DNA of 64,000 nucleotides from Symsagittifera roscoffensis (Eukaryota > Xenacoelomorpha > Acoela > Convolutidae), in contig NC_087062.1 of the NCBI RefSeq assembly GCF_963678635.1, positions 84,468,012 through 84,532,011 of the forward strand, written 5' to 3'. Below the pieces are notes generated by a model. That model was not told the DNA's origin, did no database searches, and was given only the letters and a program-made list of their open reading frames with translations. How positions within the stretch are numbered: the first letter of the stretch is position 1; each line of letters opens with the position of its first letter. The position numbers and the translations under genes are program-made. Below, piece by piece: positions 34,477 through 48,218 of this stretch.

Positions 34477-37400
34477 TGGAGCGTTTTTGCGAACGTGTTA
34501 AAAGTTACATAGATTTATATGTTAAAAAATGTTTAAGCTGGAAAAAAATTAGTTTTAACACAATTCTTACAACAAATATTCATTTAATAATAGCAAATTT
34601 AGATCAAAAAAGTTGGTCTGAGAGTTTGGGTTGAATCTCGACAGAGCTAAGAAGGTGTGTTTTGATTTACTTAGGCAATACAAAAGTAGTTCTACCAGAG
34701 AACGTGAAGTCATTACACATTAACGTTCATTGAACAGTGAAAGTTGTAGAGTGAATCCACCAGAGAAATTGACGTACTTACTGATTAACTTCTAGAATCT
34801 TCTAAATATTAGAAACTACAAAAAAACTCCACAAATTTCATTAGAAATCTTTATATTTCAATTTCTAGAACCATCCGAATTTTCTAAAAATCAAAATTTT
34901 CATTATCGGAAATTAAAACTCCAATACGGAGTGTTCTTTTCCTATCAAGGCGATGAGATGAAATTATTTGTCGACTTTATATATTAAGCTATTTTTTAAA
35001 CCCAAATAAAGATTATCAATCAAAGTTGTGATCAACAGAAGTACTTTTCAGGGAAAATCTTCCTTTTTAAGAATACCTTTTTTCTCTAGAAAAATAAGCT
35101 TCAGGTCAACCAAAAAAAATTTTTTACAGGATTTCTTTTAGACCAACAAATTCAATCATTTCGATGAGACAAAATGTTATCTTTTTTAATCAAAATGACT
35201 GAACTGTTGATTATCTTTTGATTGAATTCAAATATGTTGTACGTTTCTGGAGACCGTTAACAAAAGCTACCTTTAGCTGGTAAAACTATACAGCTGAAAA
35301 AAATGTTTTGTTTTCTTTGAAAATTTCCTAGAGTTCAAACTAATTCAGCCACGATCATGAACGTTTTTTCAGAAGAAATGGAATTTTATCCCAAAAAGTG
35401 TAGACATTGGTAACAGAATAGGCGAGGTACTGCATTCAGCTTGAAATTGGTATCGAAATTACCGGAATTCTCATATATAAAAAAAATCGCAACGTCTAGT
35501 GAGCAAATTATCATAGATCTTTCAGAATGGAAAGAACTCGAGTCTAAGTCAACTTCGCGAAAAAATAACAGACTTTAAAATGATTCAAATTGAAAGTTTT
35601 TTGATCAAATTGTGGGTCTGGGATACGGAAATAGTTTTCATTTGCTTACGTGGATCTTTACTACAAATGAATTTTTTCGAAAAAACTGTTTAATTCGACA
35701 TCTTCAACAGAGATTCGAAGAAGTATTTCAGTCCCTGAGGTAATTCTCTGCAAATTGGGCAAAAATTGAAACAATTGTTGATAGAAGCTACATAAAAGAA
35801 ATTTAGAAAAATTCATCAGGATAACTTATCTTTTTTGAGAAGAAAACATAGTGAAGCACAAGGAGAAGATAGTTACAAGAAACCCAAAAATAACTCAGTT
35901 TTTGTTTCAAACAGATTTTTTTTGTCTCTTTACATATTCAATATACTTTGGTATTTGTTTGTAAACTGATTTTTTTTCTCATATGAATGAAAATTTCCTG
36001 AACTTTCGAGCTTTGTTTTTTAAGACTTGGCAGTATAAACTACTAACAGAACATTTAAGAACAGTTGATTGTTTTATCACAATTCTTACATAATCACTAG
36101 GCACAGAACCATGACAAGCGATAAAACAATCAATAATCTTCAACAAATCAGATTCATCTTATGAATTTTGAGTTTTCCGAACTTTGTCCAGGAACGCTCA
36201 AACAAGAGTTTGTGAGGAATCAAGTCTTTGATTAGAACTCAGATAATGTCTCTTGAAACGTTTCCAAAATATTCGTTTCTTTGCAATACTTGGTATCTTT
36301 TGGACTCTTTCTATCGTAAGTTTTAATAGAATTTGTGCTTGAACAAAGTGTACGGACCGTCAATTTCCTGATATTTTTAGATAAATTAACTAAGCGTTAC
36401 AAATATTGGCTAAAATATGCTCCAATTAAAACTAAATGAAAATTACTGTTCTTTAAGTAGAGACAGAAAAAAAATAAGTGTATTTTACAATAATCTGAAT
36501 AGAAACTGAGGAGATCTCGACACATAGCAGCGGCCATCTAGAAGAAAAGTTTTGGCAGAAAAATTTTGATTTACATATGAGCACTAACGTGTAAACTTTT
36601 CTCATATATAACGCATTTTTTAAATGTTCAAGTCTTCAAAAGTTCTGATTGACGTTAAAACCCAAATCGAGTGATAGTCGGATTCAAGTTAACGTGAAAT
36701 TGTCATTGAAAATCAATCCAAAACTTATAATTGCATTGGTGGCTTGTTTACGGGAAAATTTTTGTTTTAAATTTGCTGTGAAAGTATATATTGTTAGCTA
36801 ATAAGTTGATACGTATTTGTTAAGAAATTGTGAAAAAAAATACTGGATAATCATAAAAAACATTGTCTAATTGATGCGTTTTGCCTAGCAATCATTTAAA
36901 AATTTTATTAGTTCAATGCTACTGAGTGAGTTTATGGAGTAGCGCGTTTTCAAGTAGATGGTGGCTTATCTATCAAAAATCATGATTTCTTACCTTTATT
37001 GATAAATGACATAGAACAGATGAAAATTTGGATAAATTTATTGGACCTTGAACATTTCCAGCCAATAATATACATATGAATGGAATTTCATTTCACAATA
37101 AAAAGCTAAGCTAAGAGCAAAAACATACAGTTGTCTGGTTCAGATTTTTTTCTGAAGGTTCTTAGCAAATGGAGTTTTTTGTCAAACTTTGCTTTGTAGT
37201 CTTACTCGATCGTTGAAATGGTAGATTTTTCCAGGTAATTTGTGTTCAAAATGGAACCAATTTGATTTCGGCAGATCAAGCAGAAACCAAAAAAAACACA
37301 AGTTGAAGTTTTTTGATAAAAGAAAGAAGAATTTAAATCTTTCGGAGTTTTGAGATCATTTTGCTTTGAATTAGGTTATAAGTGAAAGATTATGAAAAAA

Positions 37401-40400
37401 CATCCAGCATAAAAGCAGTCAAATATTGGTTATCGAAATTAAAGCTTTTTTAATTTTTTTAAAGATGACTTAAGTAACATAACATGAAAACTCAAATGTT
37501 TCAAAGAAATTTTCTTTCGAAATAAGCAACTCTGAGACAAAAACGTTCGGTTAATTGACACAATTTTCCATAAAACTGTCCACATTTTACGTTAAAATCA
37601 AGCAAAAATTGTTCTTTTGGAAAATAATAGGTGAGGAATAAATCAAAAATCTGCTTTCAAAAAATAGATTTACATAATTTTGCTTGAAAAAATACAAATT
37701 TTTTGTATGAGTTTTTTAGAGAAAGTGTTAATGATACTGCTGGAATTTTTAATAAAATTGATAATTTTGGTAGAACTAGATGTATATTTTCTCAATTGTC
37801 ATTATAGTTAGTAATAAACGAATCAAAAATAAGTGCTATAAAGTTGTGTTTTTGCTCTGGTTTGCCTCAATTTCATTTCACTTGGAAAATTAGGAGAAGC
37901 TAAAGAATTACGTTGAAACAAACGTAATTCGTTTTAATCGTTTTATTTAAAAAAATAATTCGTTTTATTTATTAATTCGTTTTATTAATTCGCTTTATTA
38001 AAAAATTATTAAAATGATACAGTTTTCTCAGTTAAAATTCCCTAAGCGTTCTCTTGGTAGAATTAAGAAAAAGCAGAAAGTCAACACTAAGTTTCATTGC
38101 GAATCTATTTTTTTTGATATATGAAACTACCCAGAAAGGTCTGCCATGAAAATTTTCATATAAACCTCAATAGAGTTTCTCTTAATTCGCTCACCAAACT
38201 TTTCCTAGAACGACACCTTTAATTTCATTTTCTACCACGTGCTTATGCATTCTTTTTTGAATGCTGCAAATGGTTTCAATTCTCTCTCACTTACCGAGTT
38301 TTTGGAATCCTTGGACAAAAAAAGGAAGATTTAAAAGATAATTTTGGGATTTTTTGCAAGTCTTTGATTGTAATTGGTAGAAACTGTCTTTCTCCTGCCA
38401 ACATTGAAAGTAAGTACTCAATTAGAGAACTTTTATCAGCTTAACGCAAACTTGCTCAAAATACACATTAAAATTCAGTTGTTTTATCACTAATATTACC
38501 TCTACCGGCAGATTGTTCGTTCAATTGATATTCAGTTTCCTCTAAAATCCATGGTGCTGCCTAAGTTTTCATACAAACTGATTTCAATAGCGCGACTCTA
38601 TATCATGAAGAGAGCAGGAGTTATTTTAGAAAAAAAACCTTCCTCGAAAAATCATGATAAATTAGGTTGTAGAAGCAAAAGAGAAATTATGATCAGTTAT
38701 GAAGAAATTTTGTTCTAACATGCTTATGTTTAGCTTCTGCAAAGATGGTTTCAGCACTAGTACGGTTTGATAAGCAGAAAAATAGTGGAGTTTGGGAAAA
38801 AGTGTATAGTTTCTACAAAACTGAACGAATTTTGTCTAATAACAGATGTAGTTTTTGAAAATTTTTTTAAAAATTCCTTCAAAGTTTCCAATTTCTATAC
38901 AAAATGATAATTGTGATGAACACTCGGATAAAACACGAGTTTGTGTCATTTAAGCAAAATTTTTGAAATTTTTTAATTTTTTGAATTCTTTTCAATCATT
39001 GACAAAAAACGAGCAAGATATAAATCATGAACTACTTTTTTTTTGAAATAAAATTTCAAATTGAATTGATAATATTGATCAAGGGAAATCAAATTGTTAA
39101 CTAGATTCACCTTTATCTTGACTAACAACTTGTTAAAATTACATCTGAAAGGTGTAAAAGGGAAAAATTGGATAGATGCTGAGTCTAATATGAAACATTT
39201 TTACTTACTTATTAAAAAAGTGGCTTTTTTCACGATTCTTCCCACAGTTCGGAAGTTTCAGCATGGGCTCAGTTGATCGTATCGTTGTTTCTAGTATTCG
39301 CAAACTTTTAAATACGCATCATTGTTATTTTAGATCAAATTTTTCATAATATTTTTTTTGAGGAAAAAATGAAGGAAAAACTCATATTTTTAATCAATTT
39401 TTTGTGTCATTGTCTTAACTTGATACCAATTATACAAGTATTGGGAGAGCTGGTCGTAGCGTTCTTTCTAGTATCCACAACACCATAAAACACGCATCAT
39501 TGTTACTTTTGATCAAATTTTTATCGTTTTTTTATTTTTGAGAAAAAAACGAAGAAAAAAACTCATATTTTCAATCAAATTTCTGTGTCATTGTCTTAAC
39601 ATGATACCAATTAATCAACAATTTGGGTTTTCACAACTTTGACATAAAATAGCAGTGATTTTCTATGATTAGATGAAGAAGGATTACAAAAATTAGCCAT
39701 AATCTTGAGATTTCTGATAATTTCGAAAAATTGAGATTTTCACCAAAAACAAGAGATTTTTTCCACAATGATATTTTTGCACAAACAACTTGCCATCTGA
39801 AATTTAACAACCGAAAAACTATTATAGGACGTCGAGATATCTTTTCCTGTCATAATACTTATGACATTTAACATTCCCCTTTAGAATCTTAAAGATTGCT
39901 GTGTCGGCAAACTCGGGCGCCAAAACTCTTTTGATTTTTTTCGAAACTTACCATTTCACCATCTGAAACTCTGAAACCTATCTTAATACTTGCGAGTACT
40001 TTTTAGGACATAGGGTGCTGACCGGATACTCTATAGCCTATGTTAATACATGGGGCTCAGCACCCCTGGGCTGATTTGCTCCAACATATACTAAATCGAG
40101 TGGTGCGGGTGTTCAAAAAAGATAAAATGTCCAAAAATTCCTTCTGGAGAACCTCCCCAAGAACTCTCCCAGAAGATTGAAAAGAACCCATTATGTTCAT
40201 AATTTCGGCACCGCGTCATCTTTCTTTCTTTCTGTCATTGTTTTTTCAGTTAGCGTTTTTTCAGACACGCCTACTGGAGTTTTTTGATGCAATTTCCATT
40301 CAAAAATTAGTATCGTAAAATTAGCGCGAATGTTAAATTTGGAGGTTGAAAAATAGTTCTTTGGCCAGCATGGGGTCGACTTCCGGAGAAGGCAAGTCTG

Positions 40401-40544
40401 CCCCTCCCCACGGCTCCTGTTGTTCACTTGCAGTTATTTTACTAGCACTTCATAAAAAATTTTAGAAAAAATAAAAACAAAACATTGAACTGATCAACAA
40501 TCAATGACAAAAAACCTTCGCAATTTGCGCAGCAAACTAAACAG

Positions 40545-42654
40545 CGCCTTTAAAATACTTCAATTTATGCAGCAGATATGCTTAAGAGTGAAAGGGGCGG
40601 GAGACATGAAAATAAGTACAAGTAAAGCAGCTCAGGGTAAATGATTTTCAGCACTTTAGTAGGCCAGAAAAAATTACATAAAAGAAAAAGGACATGCTAA
40701 TAAATATCAAGAAATCACATCAAATCTCAAACGCAGCTGGTAGCTTACAATTTGCAATAACATCAGTTACATCAAAGTTTATTTCAAAAATTTCATATTT
40801 AAATTATTGGAGTAAAATTACAACTCCACAGTATAAACTTGACAATATGTGCATTTTTTTCATTTTTTATTTTTGTTGAAACTGCTCAAAATTGAGAAAA
40901 ATGCACTTTATATTGGGCAAACAACGATATGACATCAAGCGGTATTAATAAAACAGTGTGTTGTAAATCGTTTTTTTTTTGTTCCTGGAATAATTACGTA
41001 ATTGAGACATATCGCGCAAATTCATGTTATAACAACAGAATGTGTGGTCGGTCAGTCAGCACATAATCTTCATTTCAAACTTACCAGCAGGCAGACAAAT
41101 TTCTGAAAACTTGAATTTGATTGGTAGAAAAAGGAGACATGGTGATTTTAATGCGATCATTTAAAATTGGGAAAATATATTTATTGAAAACAAAATTTTT
41201 CAAATTGATTTGATTTTTGAATTATTGCTATCAAAACAAAGTTACTTAAAATTGGCTCGAAACAAATAGTTCCGCAGAATGAAAATTTTTTTTTCAAAAG
41301 CTTACAGAAAATTAAAGCGTATGGAGTCTAGCATATTGAAACCAATAAAACCACTAAACTTATCCGCCACCTTTTTTTCCAGTTTTCAAAGGTTGCCTAA
41401 TAAAAAAATGATTTAAGACTCGTTGTTTTGCAATTCGTACTTGCTTCATGACAAAAAATTATAAACTTTCCACTGGTTATCACATAGGTAGGTATATATT
41501 TAGTCAACCAGCCCGGAGGCCCAATCCGGAGGTTAGTTTTTTAGGTTGACATGAGCGCATATATTCAGAGCCCTTTAAGCTATGAATTACTTGCAAGAGC
41601 GCCTTTAAAATACTTCAATTTATGCAGCAGATATGCTTAAGAGTGAAAGGGGCGGGAGACATGAAAATAAGTACAAGTAAAGCAGCTCAGGGTAAATGAT
41701 TTTCAGCACTTTAGTAGGCCAGAAAAAATTACATAAAAGAAAAAGGACATGCTAATAAATATCAAGAAATCACATCAAATCTCAAACGCAGCTGGTAGCT
41801 TACAATTTGCAATAACATCAGTTACATCAAAGTTTATTTCAAAAATTTCATATTTAAATTATTGGAGTAAAATTACAACTCCACAGTATAAACTTGACAA
41901 TATGTGCATTTTTTTCATTTTTTATTTTTGTTGAAACTGCTCAAAATTGAGAAAAATGCACTTTATATTGGGCAAACAACGATATGACATCAAGCGGTAT
42001 TAATAAAACAGTGTGTTGTAAATCGTTTTTTTTTTGTTCCTGGAATAATTACGTAATTGAGACATATCGCGCAAATTCATGTTATAACAACAGAATGTGT
42101 GGTCGGTCAGTCAGCACATAATCTTCATTTCAAACTTACCAGCAGGCAGACAAATTTCTGAAAACTTGAATTTGATTGGTAGAAAAAGGAGACATGGTGA
42201 TTTTAATGCGATCATTTAAAATTGGGAAAATATATTTATTGAAAACAAAATTTTTCAAATTGATTTGATTTTTGAATTATTGCTATCAAAACAAAGTTAC
42301 TTAAAATTGGCTCGAAACAAATAGTTCCGCAGAATGAAAATTTTTTTTTCAAAAGCTTACAGAAAATTAAAGCGTATGGAGTCTAGCATATTGAAACCAA
42401 TAAAACCACTAAACTTATCCGCCACCTTTTTTTCCAGTTTTCAAAGGTTGCCTAATAAAAAAATGATTTAAGACTCGTTGTTTTGCAATTCGTACTTGCT
42501 TCATGACAAAAAATTATAAACTTTCCACTGGTTATCACATAGGTAGGTATATATTTAGTCAACCAGCCCGGAGGCCCAATCCGGAGGTTAGTTTTTTAGG
42601 TTGACATGAGCGCATATATTCAGAGCCCTTTAAGCTATGAATTACTTGCAAGAG
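40545..42654. repeat. 1,055-bp tandem duplication inside copy 2
   Basis: Two head-to-tail units (about 40545-41599 and 41600-42654) are essentially identical. The new junction near 41597 joins GCAAGAGC to GCCTTTAAAA, sharing only AGC with the parental ends, which suits end-joining or template switching with microhomology. Confidence 0.88.
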
Positions 42655-42655
42655 C

Positions 42656-42746
42656 TCACCTTACAAACTGCAGCGCACGTGCGATTTGAACCAGCAATCA
42701 TATGATTACTGGGCATCATCACTACCGGAGCGCCGCAATGCCACAT
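42656..42746 (-). repeat. tRNA-like segment, copy 2
   Basis: The identical counterpart of 34028-34118 in the second tandem copy. It lies just outside the 1,055-bp duplication, so it is present once in copy 2. Confidence 0.4.
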
Positions 42747-43104
42747 TGGGAGCAATATGAATGAATTATCGTGATGTGACCCAATTTAGGACCAATTACC
42801 TGGTCTCAAATCAGTTAAACTGAACGAGTTGTGTGGCACATCTGCTTCTATTTTTAAATCGGCTGCAAAAAATTCATCTTTAAAAAGAAAACTTTAACTT
42901 GGAGTTGACTTAGAGCACGCTTAATTTTAAAACTTTGTAAGTCAAATTTATCTATTAGGTTTACCCAAAAAATGATTTCGCATTTGATGCTTTCGGTTGA
43001 TTTTTTCCACTATAATGTTTGTGACTTTTCCAATCAGAAAGACATTTTTGACGAATTATAGCCTTAAATTAACTCTTTCATCAAGAGTGGAAAAAACTAT
43101 GACA

Positions 43105-43653
43105 TGGAAAAAGGTTGGGCGCAGAAAGTTGAAGGCGGCTGGTATGACCAAAAGTTCGAAATTTTATCAATTAAAGTAAGCATTGATTAACTTTGGCTGT
43201 TTATAAGTAAAATACTTTTGTCTAATTGCGTTTTTGGGAGCAATATGATAGCTTAATTTTAATTATATTTTTTTTTAGGGCATAAGTTTTTCTTATCAGA
43301 TCAGATTCATCACATAATAACTTTCAGCTATCTGAGCTTCGGCGTACTGACCAATTTGCTTGTGCTTTTGCTACATTAACCGGATCAATCACCAATCTGA
43401 ACGGTAAACAACAATTGTAACAAAAAACTCAATCAGCCTAACGGTCTAACGGTCATATCGTTTCAATTCGAGAAAAAAATCTACAAAACCTTAAAAAAAT
43501 TTGATTCAAAATTGTTGCAGCCTGACAAAATTTCGCATCAGCTTACGCAATTTAAGATTTTGTCTGATAAAAAAGACAGCTTTTTGCCAAAAAAAAACTA
43601 AAACAATGATAGTTTAAATTTGTCTACCACCGATAAAATTACCATTAAAACAC
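43105..43653. other. GPCR 3' flank, no gene
   Basis: Unique AT-rich sequence between the tandem duplication and the GPCR stop codon. It would hold the 3' UTR of the minus-strand GPCR gene; I see no clear AATAAA on that strand close to the stop. Confidence 0.4.
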
Positions 43654-44004
43654 TCAAAAAGGGTTGCTTTTGGGCTCCAACGGGACTGTTGAATCATCCA
43701 CTGGATCTTTCCGCAGATGCAGCTGGCTTGAGATTCGCTTCACCAGACGTATGTTCTCGGAGCGAACCAGAGGTCGGCCTCTGCGATTGAGACAACATGC
43801 CATGGTCAGGAGTTTGTTGAAGGAGGTTCGAAACTGGGGGTACTTGGCAGCATAGATGAGGGGGTTGAGAAGAGTGGCTGAGTGGATCACCCAGGTGACG
43901 ATGTAGTAGAACCCGTGGTGGGCGGTGTCGTTGAAGTCGAAAGTGACAAGCAGAAACCAGGGGAAGTTTGCACAGAGAAATGCCACAAACATGAGGATGA
44001 GAAC
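43654..44004 (-). CDS. Class A GPCR, last coding exon (TM6, TM7, C-tail)
   Basis: It encodes 116 residues after a TTGCAG acceptor. TM6 reads VLILMFVAFLCANFPWFLL with the Cys-x-x-Pro-type kink region. A short loop with an NDT glycosylation site follows, then TM7 with LLNPLIYAAKYPQFR (the NPxxY motif followed by an amphipathic helix 8). The tail has a CC pair suited to palmitoylation, several Arg and Ser/Thr residues, and ends SNPF. The exon starts in phase 0 and joins cleanly to the exon at 54146-54309. GC content is visibly higher than in the surroundings, as expected for a constrained host gene. Ligand and subfamily cannot be told from TM5-7 alone; it is a rhodopsin-like receptor, most likely an orphan or small-ligand type. 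Confidence 0.88.
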   Translation of the reverse strand, partial: VLILMFVAFLCANFPWFLLVTFDFNDTAHHGFYYIVTWVIHSATLLNPLIYAAKYPQFRTSFNKLLTMACCLNRRGRPLVRSENIRLVKRISSQLHLRKDPVDDSTVPLEPKSNPF

Positions 44005-44988
44005 CTGCAAAAGGTCTCTTTAACTATCCCCCTTTTGGGGGATTCATTACTAGGTACAAAATTCTCATATGCCTAAGCCTAACCATTGATTTATTTTTTA
44101 TATAGGGGGATTCGTTACAAGATACCCTAGGGGGAAAACAGTTTAAGAGATCTCTTGTTAAATCATACAACACTGAAAGAAACCTCCAACAGAACCCCAA
44201 CAAGATGCAAAAAAAAAGATTTGCAAAGCCAGCCATTCAAGTTTAAATATCATATTTCCTCGTGCCTTTCATGGTCGCAAATTGCCATTTCATGAAATCA
44301 AACTTTCTAGCTGAATTAAATTTTCGACCCGTTCCAAACGCATGCGCAAAATCGCAAGCCCAAACGGAAATTTCAAAACAATTCCGCAGGCGAGCACACA
44401 ATAAATTTTGATCGCCAAAACATTGGATCTTGTTAGCTATTGCAAAGGAGGGCTTGTTACTTACTAGGTACAAAATTCACATAAGCATAACTGTTGATTT
44501 CAATATTTTTTTGTGTTAGCAACCATATCTTAGGTACCATATGGGGAAATAGTAAGAAAAATGATTCAAAAATTTAAAAATTTTCGCCATAACTATCGTT
44601 TGCATCAGAAGTGAAACTAAAATGTTCTCTAAATTTACAAAATATACCCGCATTTAAGAAAAGTGAAAACAAATCGACTATAAGGGATTTTCGCGGTCTA
44701 GAATGTTGTAAATTTAATCGATTCCCATGTTTCGCTCAGACAACAAAATTGGACTATGAATGGATTTAAATCCAATTTATTTCGCAAAAATTATATGCAT
44801 TAGAATTCATTTGAAATCCATTATAATGGATTATATAAAACTAGAAAATCACATTAAAATGGATTTTTTTTCACTTTCCTTGTTTCGCTTCATTGATACT
44901 CATACGAGGCCAGGAGGGGGGGGGGGGGGGGGAGAGGAGGTGGCGTATGGGGGGGGGGGGGTAATACATAAATCGTCAATTTACGTTT
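44005..44988. repeat. Intron segment with palindromes, poly-G tracts and a short direct repeat
   Basis: TACTAGGTACAAAATTC occurs at about 44049 and about 44462 at the head of two diverged direct repeats of about 80 bp, each later showing a CCATAT/CCTAG-like end. The perfect palindromes TGGATTTAAATCCA (near 44760) and AATCCATTATAATGGATT (44815-44832) lie just before two long G runs (about 44917-44961). No gene is seen. Confidence 0.55.
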
Positions 44989-45366
44989 TGAGTTATGACC
45001 TATTGGTTAAACTCATAGAGTAATTTCAGATAAGGTACATCGTCTGCTCGTCACGCTATCTTATTTTCGGCCTGATAGATTCATGCAACTTCTTAGTCCA
45101 ATATCAATCTTAATCTTACTCTTATATCTCCTAGTCTCAATAGATCTAGTGTACACCGGTTTATATGATTTAGGTCCAGAATGAGAACAACTGTATTCTA
45201 AGCTTAATTCAAATTTCTCTGGTGCTGAAACTACAAGTAGTTTCAGCACTTACAAATAAGTGGCTTGTTAGTTTGATGGAGTATGATTGGTTAGTTTTCA
45301 CCATTTTATAAAGATAAAATATCAAAATAATATCCAATAATAAATTCTAGTTTAGATCTGATTCCA
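44989..45366 (-). repeat. 3' LTR of the intronic element
   Basis: A direct repeat of 52682-53059, roughly 93-95% identical by eye, so older than the giant insertion. It contains the perfect palindrome GTGCTGAAACTAC-AA-GTAGTTTCAGCAC (45222-45249). Confidence 0.88.
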
Positions 45367-45404
45367 CCCATCCGGGTTTTACAGAGTTTTAGTTCTTCAG
45401 TGTT

Positions 45405-45704
45405 CTACTGTAGTGGAGGATAGATGATGGTGTCTTTCTTTAGAAGTTGCGAGCATATTCTTTTTTCTGATTTGGAAGAAGGATTGTTATCACGATCGTT
45501 TCGGGAGATCGTATCATGATTTCTGATCGGTTGTGATGAGTGTTGATTTGGTTTATTAGAGAATAGCAATGTTCCAATCTCGTTCGGATGTGTCATGTAG
45601 TTTGACTTTGGATGAAGTGCCTGCTGACTTGGATCTGTACGTATACTTGAACATTGAGATGGCCAATGTTCTGTTTCAGTGGGTTTCCTTTGTTGCGATG
45701 CCAA
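45405..45704 (-). CDS. Unrecognised 99-codon ORF near the 3' LTR
   Basis: A hydrophilic Ser/Asn/Pro-rich frame (SQQRKPTETEHW..., SNKPNQHSSQPIRN) just upstream of the 3' LTR. Composition and position suit the tail of a pol or envelope protein, but there is no diagnostic motif and no Met with a clear claim to be the start. Confidence 0.25.
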   Translation of the reverse strand: MASQQRKPTETEHWPSQCSSIRTDPSQQALHPKSNYMTHPNEIGTLLFSNKPNQHSSQPIRNHDTISRNDRDNNPSSKSEKRICSQLLKKDTIIYPPLQ

Positions 45705-47791
45705 GTCGTACTTTAAATCCTTTGAGTGTAGTGACTGTAGGCAGCATATCGGGTGTGTTTTGCCATTCTGTAGTTGGAGTGTGATTGGGTTGTCAAGTGC
45801 CTTGCTGCTCGAATTTGGGTTGTATGTAGTCTATATACTGCATTGTATTATTTACATATGCAAAACTTTGTCAATTTTTTTCAGGTTACGATCTTGTATT
45901 AATTTTTATCGCAAAAGCGTTCTTGTTTAGTTTGGTTATTCTAAAGAGTCTTCAAAAGAATAAATTATCCAGTTCTAAGCTGGTTCTAATCCGGTTTGGG
46001 TACCGTGGGTTTTCTTCTCTTAGTCATGCTGTTAGGTTGTGGTTTGTGGTGTTTAGTAAGCTGCGTTGGTTAGTTTGGAATATTATAATATTCCTTTCCA
46101 ACCGGGTTAAAGGAAAGTTTGAAATGTGTTAAGACTGGGTAGAGTTGTTATCAGTGAAAGTGAAAACTTAATTTCATTATTTTAAACAATTCTTCGTGGG
46201 CGAGCTGTGCGATTGTGGATAGGATTGTGGGCGAGTGAATATTTAAAATTACAAAGAAGCGTCTTTGAAAAGGTTAGTAATGCTTTAATTTTTTGGGCAA
46301 TTTTTTATTAAATTACTACTTTGAAATTATTAATTTTACAGCTTTATTGAGGGGTTGAAATTATCAATTTATTTTCATTTTAAGAATATTTACTGCATAT
46401 GGGAAAAGAGTTTATATATCAATTTATTGCTGGTTTGGGGGTACATTTTACTGCTTCATTTATTGTCATTGGTTAATATAAATTCTAGAATAAAGTTTCC
46501 TGTTTTTTGTTTCGTTTTTCTTTTTTGTAGATGATTGATCATCGTGCCTGTGAAGACTAAAGAAAAAGAAAAACCATTTATAAAGAATGGTTAGTTTTTG
46601 TTCTAGTTTATTAGTATCATTTATTTAACTCATATTATCTTATTCGTGAAAAATCCGTGGGGAAAAACGTCAAACGTCGTGGATGATTTCTGCTGATGTT
46701 AGTAACTTAGCTAACAAACGAATGATGTATTTAGTTTGGAGAAGTGGCCAAGGCAACTCGAATGCTTTAATGATTTGGTGCTCTTCAGTGCAAGGTGAGA
46801 GTTCATAAGGTGTTTTTTGGATGAGGTTATTAAGTTTATGGTTATACCTGGTGTTATTGATGAATTCTAGGATCGGGATTTCAACGGGCTGTAGGAATTC
46901 GTGTGGGACGATTAGTGGGCCGGATTCGTCTACGTTGAAGGTTTTAGTTGAGGGAAGTTTTGAGGGCTCTTAAGGGTCTTCCTAGTTTTGTTTTTATTTA
47001 TTGGATGATTGGGGTATCTAAGAGATATTTGTACTTTAGGCTAAATGATCATGTCCATTTTGTTCTTTGGGCAAACTTATTTTTTTTGAGTGAGTTTTGA
47101 GTTCTGCGTTGAGACAATATTGTTGATCTTTGTTCTACTCGATAGAGGAGGGTTGTAATATTGAGATTTTGTTTATTTCAGGTCTCAATTTTCGGCGGTT
47201 TGCTTATTTATGAGCTGGAAGTCTTTTAGTAATAGTTAGAGATACGCTTGAAGGTGAGTGTTTGTCGGCTAAAGAAGTCGTGTCAAAAATAAGGTGATGA
47301 TTTGGAAAACTTCATATCGGCTGAATTTTAACTAGTTTGTTTAAGTGCTTTCCAGCATGAATTTTGAGAAAATTTATGGGTGTTTGAAAGCTCTTTCAAG
47401 AGGTGAAAATGTTATTTAATTTTAAAGTGGTTTCTGAATTTCATTTTTCTTTATTATTTCAGATTGTGGAATGAATGTTTTATAATCTTTTCGTGGCTGA
47501 CTTCGAAGTCGCGATGATTGTCTATGTTGAGATTTTTTATTTTGATCTTGTGGTAAAATTTTTTCTTCTAATTTTCGATTTTTTCTTTCTAATTGAGTTA
47601 TCTTTTTGTTGTCTAACTTTTGAGATTTTGCTTGTTAAGTTCTTTTTTTATTTTTTTTGTTCTAATGGTTTTTGGATAGAATTCATATCAGTGCTTTGAT
47701 TTTATTTATAATTGGAGTTATTGTGAAAAACTTTGAGTCCTGTAAAGGAGTATTATTGAGTCAGCTCGAGAAAAGAGTACTCTTTGCGATA

Positions 47792-48218
47792 TCAAGGTGG
47801 ACTATCAGTGGGTTTATCAATTATTTGATATGGTCCTTTTCGGAGTGGCTGTAAGTTTTTAGAAGATCCTTTTTGTGTTGTAAAATTTAGAATTAAAACG
47901 TATGTTCCGATTTTTAAGTTTGTAACTGGTGTGAATCGAGAATTTTTTGGGAATTAATATTTTGTCTCTGTAATATTTTTTTTGCTCCTTTTTGGTAAAA
48001 TTCAATTTGTTTTTTCTCTCTGTTTGAAATACATTTGGTGTGTGTACCGGAAGCTAATTTTAAAATTTGTGGTTGATGAAAGTGATCTTCATCGTGATTA
48101 TGAGGTGGTAGATTATAACATATTGATTCTTTAGTGGGTTGACAATAACCTTGTGTATTTTTGTTTAATTGGCATGTTATGCAATCATTGCATAATACTA
48201 AATAGGTGTATTCGGTGG
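47792..48218 (-). pseudogene. Integrase C-terminus remnant, duplicate 1
   Basis: The minus strand carries a CNDCITCQ zinc-type motif, then a stretch with REKKQIEFYQKGAKK, then in a shifted frame LQPLRKGPYQIIDKPTD, the GPY/F module that ends Ty3-type integrases. A charged tail (QLERKNRKLEEK) follows at about 47650-47470. The DDE core is absent. Confidence 0.65.

Larger units (their letters stand above)
34477..43104. repeat. 7.57-kb tandem segment, copy 2, with internal duplication
   Basis: It starts at the junction where the segment end (GACATGG) is joined directly to its own beginning (AGCGTTTTTGCG). It is 1,055 bases longer than copy 1 because of the internal repeat at about 40545-42654. 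Near-identity implies a very recent duplication, a retained haplotig or a misassembly. Confidence 0.9.

Noticed and set aside
32625-40427. 76-codon ORF repeated identically at 32625-32855 and 40197-40427
   Set aside because: It is identical only because of the recent 7.57-kb duplication, which gives no evidence of selection; no domain is seen.
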